DNA of 64,000 nt from Thermoplasmata archaeon (lineage in GTDB: Archaea; Thermoplasmatota; Thermoplasmata; Lutacidiplasmatales; UBA184): contig JAGWLG010000016.1 in NCBI GenBank assembly GCA_028864975.1, positions 1 to 64,000 on the forward strand. The letters run 5' to 3'. Positions 1 to 8,310 of the stretch are shown here, piece after piece; within the stretch, counting starts at the first letter, position 1, and the number at the start of each line of letters is the position of its first letter. A program made the translations under genes and the position numbers. The notes under the pieces were generated by a model. The model was not told where the DNA came from. It saw only the letters and a list, made by a program, of their open reading frames with translations, and searched no databases.

Positions 1-198
1 CTCCCGCCCCTCTGGCAGGACGCCGCCATGTTCCTCCCGGGGACCTATGCCGCCCAGCTCGCGAAAGGGACGCTCGGTCTCCTACAGGTAGCCCCGACCA
101 CAGGGGAGTATGTTTCGGACGCGGTCCTCCTTGCGGTGGTGGGGGCGATCGGCCTCCTGGTATCGCTCAAGCTCTACCGGTGGGGCGGCGAGAACTAG
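1..198 (+). CDS. ABC-2 type transporter permease, C-terminal end (partial)
   Basis: An open frame runs from the left edge of the window to TAG at 196-198. The 65 visible residues include a hydrophobic segment (AVLLAVVGAIGLLVSLKLY) followed by the short basic ending RWGGEN. A last membrane helix with a compact Arg-Trp tail is common at the C-terminus of ABC-2 permeases, which export lipids, polysaccharides or drugs together with an ATPase. The N-terminus and any ATPase partner lie outside the window, so the substrate cannot be judged. Another polytopic membrane protein is possible. Confidence 0.6.
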   Translation, partial: LPPLWQDAAMFLPGTYAAQLAKGTLGLLQVAPTTGEYVSDAVLLAVVGAIGLLVSLKLYRWGGEN

Positions 199-232
199 GG
201 GAGTGGCGGGCACATCACACCCCCGGGGGCGA

Positions 233-240
233 CTTTATCT
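233..240 (+). promoter_or_regulatory. TATA-like box upstream of the pilin gene
   Basis: TTTATCT stands out in a GC-rich stretch and lies about 67 nt before the ATG at 303, implying a 5' leader of about 40 nt. The same TTTATCTC string occurs about 64 nt before the ATG at 21963. Confidence 0.45.
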
Positions 241-302
241 CTGCGGGGCGACGTGTGTACACTACGCCCCTGGGGGTCTTCCCGGGAAGGCGTCGGCCAT
301 CC

Positions 303-1082
303 ATGCAACCACCCGAACAAGGTCGGAGACTCTTGCACAGGAGGCGCGGGGTCACCCCCATCATCGCTACGGTCCTACTGCTCAGCCTGACGATGGTCCT
401 TGTCGGTGCGCTCTATTACTTCGTAAGGGTGCCCATGCCCCCGCAGTCCCCGTACGTCGGTTTCACCGTCCAGTGGAACGACACACAGGTCGAGTTGATC
501 GGGCAGGGCGACAACGCCCCGGGAGCGAGCCAGTGCCCCAGTTCGACGCATTATATCTGCTATGTTCGCGGGATGAGCATTGTCGTGAGCGAAGTAGCCT
601 CGCCCGCTCCCGTGACGTCGCTCATCAAGGTCGAGTTCTGGTGCAATAATACCATCGCAGCCGAAGCGCCCCTATTTGGGATCGAGTACTCTCACGCCGT
701 TGCCAATTCACCGCCAGGCGGCCCCACACCGAACCCGAACGGCGCCCAGACGTGTGGGAAGGGCGCCAGCCAGCCGTACATCGGGCCCGACGGTGGGGTC
801 TGCGCGGGATCCGTCACCGCGGGCGTCGGCGTGCCGCTCTACGACCTGGTCTACTACACTCCGACCGACAACTCCACCGGCATCATCGAAGCGGGAGATA
901 CGTTCACGGCCTACCTGGGCGGAGATTGTCTCGGACCCCAGGACAAGAGCCTGAACGATGACCATTACGGACCTCCCGCGTGGTGCAACAAGGAGGCCAA
1001 CTCCTGTGTCGTCGAGCTTTGGTACACGGGCAACCCCTCCGCGTTCATCGGGAGCTTCCCGCTCGATCCTGCGCCATCGTGA
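303..1082 (+). CDS. Archaeal type IV pilin-like exported protein
   Basis: A 259-residue protein with a class III (prepilin) signal. A basic stretch HRRRG precedes VTPIIATVLLLSLTMVLVGA, the usual archaeal pilin/archaellin assembly helix. Cleavage is expected after the Gly at residue 16, by a PibD-type prepilin peptidase. The remaining ~215 residues form a secreted domain with several Cys (SQCP, YICY, EFWCNN, QTCGKG, GVCAG, DCLG, AWCN, NSCV), suggesting disulfides. I chose ATG 303 because it places the signal motif at the N-terminus; an upstream in-frame start at 180 would add about 40 unlikely residues and overlap the permease. It stands alone, with no pilus assembly ATPase nearby, so it may be a minor pilin or an adhesin using the pilin export route. 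Confidence 0.75.
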   Translation: MQPPEQGRRLLHRRRGVTPIIATVLLLSLTMVLVGALYYFVRVPMPPQSPYVGFTVQWNDTQVELIGQGDNAPGASQCPSSTHYICYVRGMSIVVSEVASPAPVTSLIKVEFWCNNTIAAEAPLFGIEYSHAVANSPPGGPTPNPNGAQTCGKGASQPYIGPDGGVCAGSVTAGVGVPLYDLVYYTPTDNSTGIIEAGDTFTAYLGGDCLGPQDKSLNDDHYGPPAWCNKEANSCVVELWYTGNPSAFIGSFPLDPAPS

Positions 1083-1134
1083 TCGCACCGCTCGTTCCTG
1101 CGCCCTGAACGGTTCGCTGCCACTCGGAGCGATA

Positions 1135-1623
1135 CTAGCGCCCGGACGAGTCCCCTCGGGGACGGAACCACTTGCCGGCGCGCGCCCCGGAGCTTCGATC
1201 GGCCGGTTCCTGGGCGTGGTGGGAAGAGACCTCCCAGCGGACCCCGTAAGCGTCCTCAAAAACGAGCAGGTCCGGGCGTCGGGTGACGACCTGGCCCCCC
1301 AGACCCCACACCAACCCCTCGAGACGCTGGAGCTCCCCTCCATCCCCCTCGAGCCCGATGTGCTGAAGACGCTCCCCAGGGATCACGCGCTCCTTCTCCT
1401 CCAGGGCGAGGACCAGCCCTTCCCGCGCGAGGACGCTGAGCCCAATCCTCGCGCCGGACCGAGTGGCCTCCTCCCATCCCTTCCCTGAGGGGAGCGTGAA
1501 CCATCCTTCGGGGGTCTCCACCTCCCGGAACGCGACCTCCAGGTCGAAGAGCCTTCGATAGAGCTCCTCCGCCTTGCGGAGCGAAGGAACGCGGAGGGAG
1601 ACGTGGTCCACGCGACGTAACAC
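1135..1623 (-). CDS. VOC-superfamily protein (glyoxalase/dioxygenase-like)
   Basis: A 162-residue protein opening with RVDHVSLRVPSLRKAEELYR and containing LQHIGLEG and FEDAYGVRWEV, the two half-module pattern of vicinal oxygen chelate proteins. Such proteins bind a divalent metal and act in glyoxal detoxification, ring cleavage or antibiotic binding. The substrate is unknown. GTG 1623 is chosen because upstream residues look non-coding and because a TATA-like core (CTTTGAA) sits about 26 nt upstream, inside an inverted repeat at 1640-1658. The gene lies just downstream of the glycosidase gene on the same strand and converges on the pilin gene. Confidence 0.7.
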   Translation of the reverse strand: MLRRVDHVSLRVPSLRKAEELYRRLFDLEVAFREVETPEGWFTLPSGKGWEEATRSGARIGLSVLAREGLVLALEEKERVIPGERLQHIGLEGDGGELQRLEGLVWGLGGQVVTRRPDLLVFEDAYGVRWEVSSHHAQEPADRSSGARAGKWFRPRGDSSGR

Positions 1624-1639
1624 GACGCTGCGCCAAGTC

Positions 1640-1658
1640 CTAGCGTTCAAAGCGCTAG
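1640..1658 (-). promoter_or_regulatory. Inverted repeat overlapping a stop codon and a TATA-like core
   Basis: CTAGCG, a 7-nt loop, then CGCTAG. On the minus strand the loop reads CTTTGAA, centred 26 nt before the VOC start at 1623. The arm also contains the stop codon of the upstream glycosidase gene (1655-1657). It could be an operator around a leaderless promoter or a 3' hairpin of the upstream mRNA. Confidence 0.35.
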
Positions 1659-4516
1659 CGGTGGGGCGGGTTTCGGTAGAACCGGTTGTCTGGTGCCCGC
1701 CCGGGCGATGAGGGACCCGTGCGGGAGACTGGGAGCCGCTCGACCTCTTTCGAGGCATCTTTGCCTGCTGCGCGATGGTTCCCTGCCCGTCGTCGTCCCC
1801 CCTTGGTCCGCAAGCGCCGCACCGACAAGACAACGACCAGGGCGAGGAGAAACACCCCCATCAGCAGGATGGGCCATGGAACTCCCAAAACCGGTCCGGT
1901 CAGGATGGACCAGGGCGATGCCGAGACCTGAACGGCCGCGCTGGCGCTGCTCAGCCTCCCGCCACTGTCCTGCACGGTCACCGTCACCACGTAGTTTCCC
2001 GCGTTGGCGTACGTATGGACGGTGCTGCCGGTCGCCGTGCTCCCAGAGCCGCTCCCGTCCCCGAAGTTCCAGAGGAAGGCGTAGGGGGATGTGCCGCCAG
2101 AGGGGAGGGCCGTGAAGCTTCCCTGCGTCCCGGGCGAGAGCTCAAGGGGTGCTTGGAGCTGGACGGCCAAGCTCGAAAGGGGTGGTCCCACGGTGATCCC
2201 CACGCTCTGCGTGCCCGTTTCGCCAAGCGAGTCCTGCACGGTGAGGTTCACCGTGTACGTCCTGCTCTGCGCGAACGTGTGAACGACCGTGACTCCTGTG
2301 CCGCTCGTAGCGTCCCCAAAGGACCAGGCGTAGGAGTACGGGGGGACGCCCCCTCCCGCGCTTCCCGTGAAGGCCACCGAGAGCGGGGCGACACCACGGG
2401 TCCGGTTGGCCAGGACCTGGGCGAAAACCGCCAGGTTCACATGCACCTGGGTCGAGGTCGCGGACTCAGAGCCGGCCGAGTCGGTGACCTCCAGAGTGAC
2501 AACGTAGATGCCGGGGGCCGAGAACGCATGCGTGACGTTCTGGGAAAGGGCGTTCGGAGAGAGGTCGCCCAGACTCCAGTTGTACAGGTAGGGCGGCCGC
2601 CCGCCGGTGGCCGAGCCCGCCAGGTTCACCTGGAGCGGAGCGGGTCCCACCGTGGGTGAGGCGCCCTCCACGGGAAGAAGCTGGCCGGCCGGGCCCAGGA
2701 CCTGGATGGGGAGGGAGCGCGAGGCGACGTGGCCCAGCGCATCCCGCACTTGGACCACCGCCGAGAACGACCCCGAGGAGTTGTAGACGTGCGAGGGGGC
2801 CCACGAAGCGGAGCCCGGGGAGCCGTCGCCGAAGCTCCAGGCGACCGAGTAGGGAGAAGCGCCGCCGGAGGCCGTTGAGGAGAGAGCGACCGATAGGGGC
2901 ACGACCCCCGAGATGGGGAACGCCGTCCCGGTGACCGCCAGCGGGCCGGGAGGAGGCGAAGAGCTCTGCACCTGGAGGACCGCGATGCTCTCCGAGGGCA
3001 TGCGCCACGTGAAGGGGAGGTGCGTGGGATAGGAGCGGAGCAGGGGGGTCGCCGAGGAGGCGTTCCACGTCAGGCTCGTGCCCGGCCCAGAAAGGACCTG
3101 AAGCCCCTCTTGCGAGAGGTTCAGCACGAGGGACCGGGTCGCGTTCGCGTTCACGACGAACAGGGAGAGCGTGGAGGCGTTCGAGCTGAGCAGCGTATAC
3201 TCCCCAAGACCGATGCTCGTGCTGGGCCCTACGGAAAAGTTGCCCGGAGGGAGCGTCGGATAGACCGAGGAGAACACCTGGTAGATGGTATGGACGGGGG
3301 TGTAGCTCGGGGGAAACCAGGAGCCGGGGTAGTCCCCCTGGAAGTCCCAGTAGACCATCGAGGGCTCTCCCACCGCGACGGCCTGCACCACCTCGGCGGA
3401 GACGAAGGGGACCATCGGGAACCCCGACATGTAGGCCGCGAGCGTCGTGCCCTCGGCCGCCCCGTACTCGCCCACCAAGAGGGAGATGCCGCAGCCGGGG
3501 CAGCTTGCGGCGATCGCCTGCTCGTCGCGCGGGACCCTCCAGAAGAGGCTGGAGGAAGAGTCGAGGCCCGAGAAGAACCCGGTCAGGCTCTCTCCGGTGT
3601 AGCCGCTCCCGTCAGGATAGACGTGGATGGCGACCGCGTTCACCCCGGGGGCCGCGAGGGTCGCATTGATCCAGTCCGTCTCCGACGTGCTCCCTGTTCC
3701 CACCCCCCCCAGGCCGATGACCGGAGTGGAACGGTCGATCGAGCGTATCGCGCGGACGTCACCCTCGACGACCTGGGTGTACTGAGCGAAGGTCGGCCCG
3801 CGGTCCTGCGAGGTCGTCCATGAGGTCCACGGAGTGTTGAAGTGCGTCCAGAGGGCAGGCTCGTTCCCGATCTCCCAGGCGTACGGGTGGAACCCCAGGG
3901 TCGTGCCGACGTAGGCGACCTCGGCCTTCACCTGCGAGGTGCTGTTGATCTCGGCCGGGAGGGAGAAGATGACCCGGAGGCTCAGGTTCTCGGCCATGGA
4001 GAGGAACGAGAGGGTCGAGAGCTGTGGTGTCGAGGTCGAGCCGTCGTCGTTGTAGATGACCCCGAGCCCGTGGTTCGCGAGGGGATCATACCGGTCGGTG
4101 TAGCCGCCCCCGGGCCATCGGACGAGCTGGGAGCCGGTCCGCGAGAGGTCGCGGGTCAGCGTCGCGTTCCAGGGGTCCAGGGGCCGGACATTCACCCCCC
4201 AGAACTCGGAGGAGAGGCTCGTCGAGGGTCGCGGGGCCCGCGTTTCGGGAACAGGAGCACCCTGAACCAACGGCCCTCCGCCTGGACGGTCAGTCCCTGG
4301 AGTCGATGGCGGAGAAGCTGGCGCGATGGGATGCACGAGGGGAACGGTCGGAAGCGAGAGCAGGACCGTGACGAGAAGCGTGCCCGCCGCGGAGGTACGA
4401 AGGACCGAGCGAACCCTACGACCCAGCAACGCTAGAGCTTCGCGGTCGGGTGAATTAAGGAGTGGGCCGGGCCGGGCACCCGAAGGAATGCGAACGGAGG
4501 TTCCTGGAATCGTCAC
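1655..4516 (-). CDS. Surface-anchored clan GH-A-like glycoside hydrolase with four PKD domains
   Basis: Up to 953 residues. After a signal segment (about residues 43-60) comes a TIM-barrel glycosidase domain with LVRWPGGGYTD, EIGNEP (Glu219, predicted acid/base) and LVGEYGAAEG (Glu350, predicted nucleophile), a layout resembling GH51/GH79/GH39 members of clan GH-A. A beta-rich region follows, then four PKD domains marked by WSFGDGS, WSLGDLS, WSFGDAT and WNFGDGS, one membrane helix (about 879-899) and a basic 55-residue tail without the long proline runs of its relatives. It probably trims glycans or polysaccharide at the cell surface; the sugar is not predictable. The first in-frame start is GTG 4516. 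A TATA-like TTAATT centred at 4456 lies 27 nt before an in-frame TTG at 4429, which would give a cleaner signal peptide. Confidence 0.75.
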   Translation of the reverse strand: MTIPGTSVRIPSGARPGPLLNSPDREALALLGRRVRSVLRTSAAGTLLVTVLLSLPTVPLVHPIAPASPPSTPGTDRPGGGPLVQGAPVPETRAPRPSTSLSSEFWGVNVRPLDPWNATLTRDLSRTGSQLVRWPGGGYTDRYDPLANHGLGVIYNDDGSTSTPQLSTLSFLSMAENLSLRVIFSLPAEINSTSQVKAEVAYVGTTLGFHPYAWEIGNEPALWTHFNTPWTSWTTSQDRGPTFAQYTQVVEGDVRAIRSIDRSTPVIGLGGVGTGSTSETDWINATLAAPGVNAVAIHVYPDGSGYTGESLTGFFSGLDSSSSLFWRVPRDEQAIAASCPGCGISLLVGEYGAAEGTTLAAYMSGFPMVPFVSAEVVQAVAVGEPSMVYWDFQGDYPGSWFPPSYTPVHTIYQVFSSVYPTLPPGNFSVGPSTSIGLGEYTLLSSNASTLSLFVVNANATRSLVLNLSQEGLQVLSGPGTSLTWNASSATPLLRSYPTHLPFTWRMPSESIAVLQVQSSSPPPGPLAVTGTAFPISGVVPLSVALSSTASGGASPYSVAWSFGDGSPGSASWAPSHVYNSSGSFSAVVQVRDALGHVASRSLPIQVLGPAGQLLPVEGASPTVGPAPLQVNLAGSATGGRPPYLYNWSLGDLSPNALSQNVTHAFSAPGIYVVTLEVTDSAGSESATSTQVHVNLAVFAQVLANRTRGVAPLSVAFTGSAGGGVPPYSYAWSFGDATSGTGVTVVHTFAQSRTYTVNLTVQDSLGETGTQSVGITVGPPLSSLAVQLQAPLELSPGTQGSFTALPSGGTSPYAFLWNFGDGSGSGSTATGSTVHTYANAGNYVVTVTVQDSGGRLSSASAAVQVSASPWSILTGPVLGVPWPILLMGVFLLALVVVLSVRRLRTKGGRRRAGNHRAAGKDASKEVERLPVSRTGPSSPGRAPDNRFYRNPPHR
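4451..4460 (-). promoter_or_regulatory. TATA-like box for the glycosidase gene
   Basis: On the minus strand CCTTAATTCA interrupts GC-rich sequence. Its centre lies 27 nt before the in-frame TTG at 4429, the spacing expected for a leaderless archaeal transcript. If real, translation starts at 4429 rather than 4516. Confidence 0.4.
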
Positions 4517-4567
4517 CCGAGGTTGCCCGCTTCGGCTAGGACACTACCTTCCGGGCTCGTCGGTGGC

Positions 4568-4957
4568 CTAAGGAGTTGTTGGTCGTGGAGCTCCCGTGAG
4601 ACGCGGGACCGCCCACTCCAACGAGAAGATCAACCCTGCGAAGAAGGCGAGCGTCGCGCCGACCAGGGCGATGAGGCTCCCGGTGAGGAATCCCCAGCCG
4701 ACGATGCCCAGCACGATCAGCGTGACCCCACCGACGATGCGCTCACCCGGAGTCCCCCGCGCGTAGTAGGTCATCACCCAGGTCAAGAGCCCCAGTACCC
4801 CGGCGAGGATGCCGAGCCCGATCCCCACGATCAGGCTCTGCGCGTGGGCGGTGACGACCGCATAGACCGCCCCAAGGATGAACGAGACGATCCCACCCAC
4901 GATGAGCAAGAGCCCGCCGACCGCGCCGAGCAACGAGGGTACAGCTTTTCGCTCCAT
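4568..4957 (-). CDS. Small four-helix membrane protein
   Basis: 129 residues, almost entirely hydrophobic, with four predicted membrane helices (about 8-35, 42-64, 73-93, 95-115) rich in Gly, Val and Ile. No catalytic or binding motif is visible. The protein at 59793-60194 has the same length, helix number and glycine-rich character, so the two are probably paralogues. It lies 51 bp upstream of the glycosidase gene on the same strand and may share its transcript. Function unknown. Confidence 0.7.
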   Translation of the reverse strand: MERKAVPSLLGAVGGLLLIVGGIVSFILGAVYAVVTAHAQSLIVGIGLGILAGVLGLLTWVMTYYARGTPGERIVGGVTLIVLGIVGWGFLTGSLIALVGATLAFFAGLIFSLEWAVPRLTGAPRPTTP

Positions 4958-4991
4958 GTGCGACCCGAGGACAGACGTTCACCTCGGGGAG

Positions 4992-5001
4992 CGGCTTTAA
5001 C
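4992..5001 (-). promoter_or_regulatory. TATA-like box for the small membrane protein gene
   Basis: On the minus strand GGTTAAAGCC lies about 40 nt before the ATG at 4957, implying a leader of roughly 15 nt. Confidence 0.4.
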
Positions 5002-5073
5002 CCCCTACTACCTCGAGCGCATGTCGTTACCGAAAGGTAACTATCGCCGTCCTTCACCTAAGGACCGGTGGGA

Positions 5074-8000
5074 TCAGGGCGGCGGAGGGTACTGCATGAC
5101 CGGTGGCACGCTCGAGCGCCTCCGGTGAATGATCACCACGACGACCACGGCGATCAGGGCCACCGCCGGCAGGACGAGCAGCAGTACCCCTAACGTGCCG
5201 AGCCCGAACCAGCCTGAGCTGCTCGTGGTCCCAGCTGACGAGACGGGGTAGATGTTGACCTCCGCGTGTCCGACGCCCGTGTGACCCGCGGAGTCCGTGA
5301 CGGTCAGGGTGACGTTCAGATGGCCAGGGGAGGTCGGCACGCAGGAGAAGCTCGCGGCGTTGCGAGAGGTGCATCCGCTCGGGAGCGAGGTCCAGGCGTA
5401 GGTGCCGTACGTCCCCGTTCCGCCCTGGACCGTGGACGAGAGCGTGAGCGTGCTCCCCAACCCAAGGGAGGAGGGGCTGGGCACGACCGTTACGCTGATC
5501 GAGGACGAGGAGGGTGTCCACACGTCAACTTCGGTGGTGGCCGAGGCGTGTGCTCCGATCGAATCCACGACCGAGACCGAGGCGTTGAAGTGTCCCGTGC
5601 CCGAAGGGGTGCATGAGATCGTGGAGGTGGTCCCCGAGCTGCAGCCGGACGGCAGCGAACTCCAGGCATACGGCCCGTACGGAGGAGTACCCCCGGACGG
5701 CGTGGCACTCAACGTGAAGGAGGAACCCAGCTCCAAGCTCAACTGGGGCGGTGAGACGGAGACGCTCAGGGCCGCGCTGCTCGAAGGCCAGACTGCAACC
5801 GCCGTCGTGGAGGATGCGGTGGACCCGGCGGAATCGCGGACCGTAACCGTCGTGTTGAAGTGGCCCGCGGCCGAGGGCGTGCAGGTCAGAGCCGAGGTCG
5901 AAGCGCCACCGCATCCTGTCGGAAGACCCGTCCAGGTGTAGGAGGAGTAGGTGCCGCTCCCCCCGAAGGCAGTCGCGGTGAGGGTGGTGGTGCCGCCGAG
6001 CGCGAAGGAGCGGGGCGCGGCCGAGAGCGAGACCGAGAGGGAGTTCGAGCCGGAGTTCCACACGTCGACCTCCGCGCTCCCGCTGCCGCTGTGCCCGAGG
6101 TCATCGGTCACGGTCGACGTCGCGTTCCAATGCCCGACCGCCGTCGGCGTGCAGATGTAGGAGGCGACCCACCGCGTCGCGCAACCCGTCGGCAGGTTCG
6201 TCCAGGAGTAGTTCACGTAGTTGCCGGTCCCTCCTCCAGGATAGGAGCTCAGCTGCACGCCATACCCGAGGGCAAGAGAGGTGGGGTTCGCGTTCGCCGA
6301 GACCGTCAGAGGAACGTAGGGGTTCCAGGCCGCCACGCTCACCTGGGCGGTGCCCGAAGCCCCGTTCGAGTCGTTCACCCAGAGCCAAGCCGTGTAGTTG
6401 CCAGGGGAGGTGTAAGTGTGCGTCGAGTTCTCCGTCGCCCCGCTCCCACCGTCACCGTACCTCCAGGCGAACGCGTACCCAGGAGTGCCGCCCGAGGCGT
6501 TGGAAAAGAAGTTCACGGTCAGCGGAACGTGTCCGGACGTGGGGTGGGCGGAAGCGGTCGCGGTTGGTGGGGGAGGAGAGGTCCCCTGAAGGACGATCTG
6601 GACCGTCGAGGTCGTCCGCTTCGTGACGGTGGCATTGGCGAACCCGTTCCCGACCAACGGCTTGTAGCCGGTACAGAAGATGGTCCCCGGCACGAGATTG
6701 TAGAAGGTGACCGTTCCCGCCGAATTGGTCCGGCCCCCTCGGCCCCCGATGTCCACGAAGGCGTTCGGCACGGAGTGCGAGCTGGAGTCGACCACGCTGA
6801 CGGTCAAGTTCCCGTCGTTCGTGTTCTCGTACGGGACCTGCGCGAACTCGGTCATGAGCCTCGTGTTCGTCCGGTTGTCGCCCCAGACTACGCCCGCGGT
6901 CCCCCAGGGGGTCAGCTTCGACCAGATCCAGTCGCCGCTCCAGAACCCGGAACCTGTCCCCACCACCGCGCTGGAGATCTGCTGCAGGGGGGACCAGCTG
7001 ACACCGTTGTCCGGGCTGTCCCGCTCGTAGACGTTCCATTGGGCGGTCGAAGGGTTGGCCCGCGTGTCGAGCCAGAAGATCGCGGTCTCCCCGGTGGCAG
7101 GGTCAGTCGCGATCGTGGGGGTCTGGAAGGTGGTCCCGCTCGGGGGGCTCCCCGAGAGGGTGACCGGCGTGGACCAGGACTTTCCCCAGTTGAACGTCTG
7201 GGAGAACATCACGGCCGTCGCCGCGCTGTTGAGGAAGACGATGTCGACCGCCGGCCCTTCTCCCCAGACCATCTGCCAGGTGATCGACCCACAGCCGGTG
7301 GGGGAGGATGCGGCCGCCTGCCAGCTCGCTCCGGAGTCGTTCGTGGTGATGAGCTGACAGACCCCGGGCTGGCTGGGGGTCGCCTGGTCGCCGACAAGCC
7401 AGTGCGTGTTGTCCAGCGCATCGGCGGAAGCGGTCGTGTCGCCGTTGCTGTAGAGCAGCACGACAGGATGGAACGTGAAGCCGTTCCATGCCGTGGACTC
7501 GTAGATGTTCGGACACACGTTCCCCGGGCAGGAATCGACGACGGAGACCACGGTCCCGTTCGGGGTGGACATGATCCAGTCCCGGTCCAGGAAGTTGTTC
7601 CCGGTGGTGGCCGAAGGGACCGAGACGACCGGTTGGCTGAGGTGTGTTCCGTTGTTCCACATCACCGTCGTGTAGGTGTTGTCGGGCGCGGTCGGACTCG
7701 GGTCAGCCCCGTACGAGAGCCACATCGTCCCGTTGGGGGATGCGGCGGTCTGGGCCACATCGAACTCGAACTGGGCGTTCGCGCAGGAGGTGTCCGTGCC
7801 GAGGTAGGGTCCCACGGCCGCCGTTCCCGTGAACGACGCACCGGAGTCGAGGGAGGAGCTCATGCCCACGGGCCCAAGGGGACATCCCGCGACGGCCTGG
7901 TCCTCCCAGGAGGCGGTCATGGCCCCCCAACGATTGATCGCGAACTCGGGCTCTCCAGCCGCCGCGCTCGGCCATCCGGGACTTGCGAGGACGTTCGTGG

Positions 8001-8196
8001 GTATCGCGCGGGTCCAGAAATGGGTCGGGAGGGAGGAGGCGAGGGGAACGAACCTTGAGTCGGGGACCGGGACCCCTCGATGCGCAGCAGCTCCGACCGC
8101 CGAGAACGGGACGGTCCCAAGGACCAGGACGGCCAAGATTAAGCCCACACGCACGGCGGTCGCTCTTGGGGGCAGTTCACCGCTCCGGGTCTTCAC
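5074..8196 (-). CDS. BNR/sialidase-like beta-propeller surface protein with PKD and Ig-like repeats
   Basis: 1,040 residues. A signal segment (about 14-36) is followed by a beta-propeller (about 50-455) with degenerate Asp-boxes: SLDSGASF, TNDSGASW, TFNWGKSW and SPDNGVSW. Such propellers occur in sialidases and in many non-catalytic binding proteins; I do not see a complete arginine triad, so catalysis is uncertain. Next come a carboxypeptidase-regulatory-like fold (about 465-540), one PKD domain (WRYGDGG), four Cys-pair Ig-like domains (LPTGC or LPSGC), a membrane helix (about 999-1024) and a short tail ending YPPPP. The start is GTG 8196. It is divergent from the reductase gene at 8311 and the largest product of this minus-strand group. 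Confidence 0.75.
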   Translation of the reverse strand: MKTRSGELPPRATAVRVGLILAVLVLGTVPFSAVGAAAHRGVPVPDSRFVPLASSLPTHFWTRAIPTNVLASPGWPSAAAGEPEFAINRWGAMTASWEDQAVAGCPLGPVGMSSSLDSGASFTGTAAVGPYLGTDTSCANAQFEFDVAQTAASPNGTMWLSYGADPSPTAPDNTYTTVMWNNGTHLSQPVVSVPSATTGNNFLDRDWIMSTPNGTVVSVVDSCPGNVCPNIYESTAWNGFTFHPVVLLYSNGDTTASADALDNTHWLVGDQATPSQPGVCQLITTNDSGASWQAAASSPTGCGSITWQMVWGEGPAVDIVFLNSAATAVMFSQTFNWGKSWSTPVTLSGSPPSGTTFQTPTIATDPATGETAIFWLDTRANPSTAQWNVYERDSPDNGVSWSPLQQISSAVVGTGSGFWSGDWIWSKLTPWGTAGVVWGDNRTNTRLMTEFAQVPYENTNDGNLTVSVVDSSSHSVPNAFVDIGGRGGRTNSAGTVTFYNLVPGTIFCTGYKPLVGNGFANATVTKRTTSTVQIVLQGTSPPPPTATASAHPTSGHVPLTVNFFSNASGGTPGYAFAWRYGDGGSGATENSTHTYTSPGNYTAWLWVNDSNGASGTAQVSVAAWNPYVPLTVSANANPTSLALGYGVQLSSYPGGGTGNYVNYSWTNLPTGCATRWVASYICTPTAVGHWNATSTVTDDLGHSGSGSAEVDVWNSGSNSLSVSLSAAPRSFALGGTTTLTATAFGGSGTYSSYTWTGLPTGCGGASTSALTCTPSAAGHFNTTVTVRDSAGSTASSTTAVAVWPSSSAALSVSVSPPQLSLELGSSFTLSATPSGGTPPYGPYAWSSLPSGCSSGTTSTISCTPSGTGHFNASVSVVDSIGAHASATTEVDVWTPSSSSISVTVVPSPSSLGLGSTLTLSSTVQGGTGTYGTYAWTSLPSGCTSRNAASFSCVPTSPGHLNVTLTVTDSAGHTGVGHAEVNIYPVSSAGTTSSSGWFGLGTLGVLLLVLPAVALIAVVVVVIIHRRRSSVPPVMQYPPPP

Positions 8197-8310
8197 GGGC
8201 TCCGTGCTCCACCCCCCTTACGATGCTACAGCGTCGCACGGACGTTCCTGACTATTTCCTTCTTCGCCATGATGGGACGCAAGAGGAGGGATCGGATGCC
8301 AGGAGGTACG

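Noticed and set aside
5860..8058. Plus-strand open frame of over 700 codons opposite the BNR surface gene
   Set aside because: Composition is dominated by Arg, Gly, Val and Asp with no domains; it mirrors the codon structure of the real minus-strand gene in GC-rich DNA.
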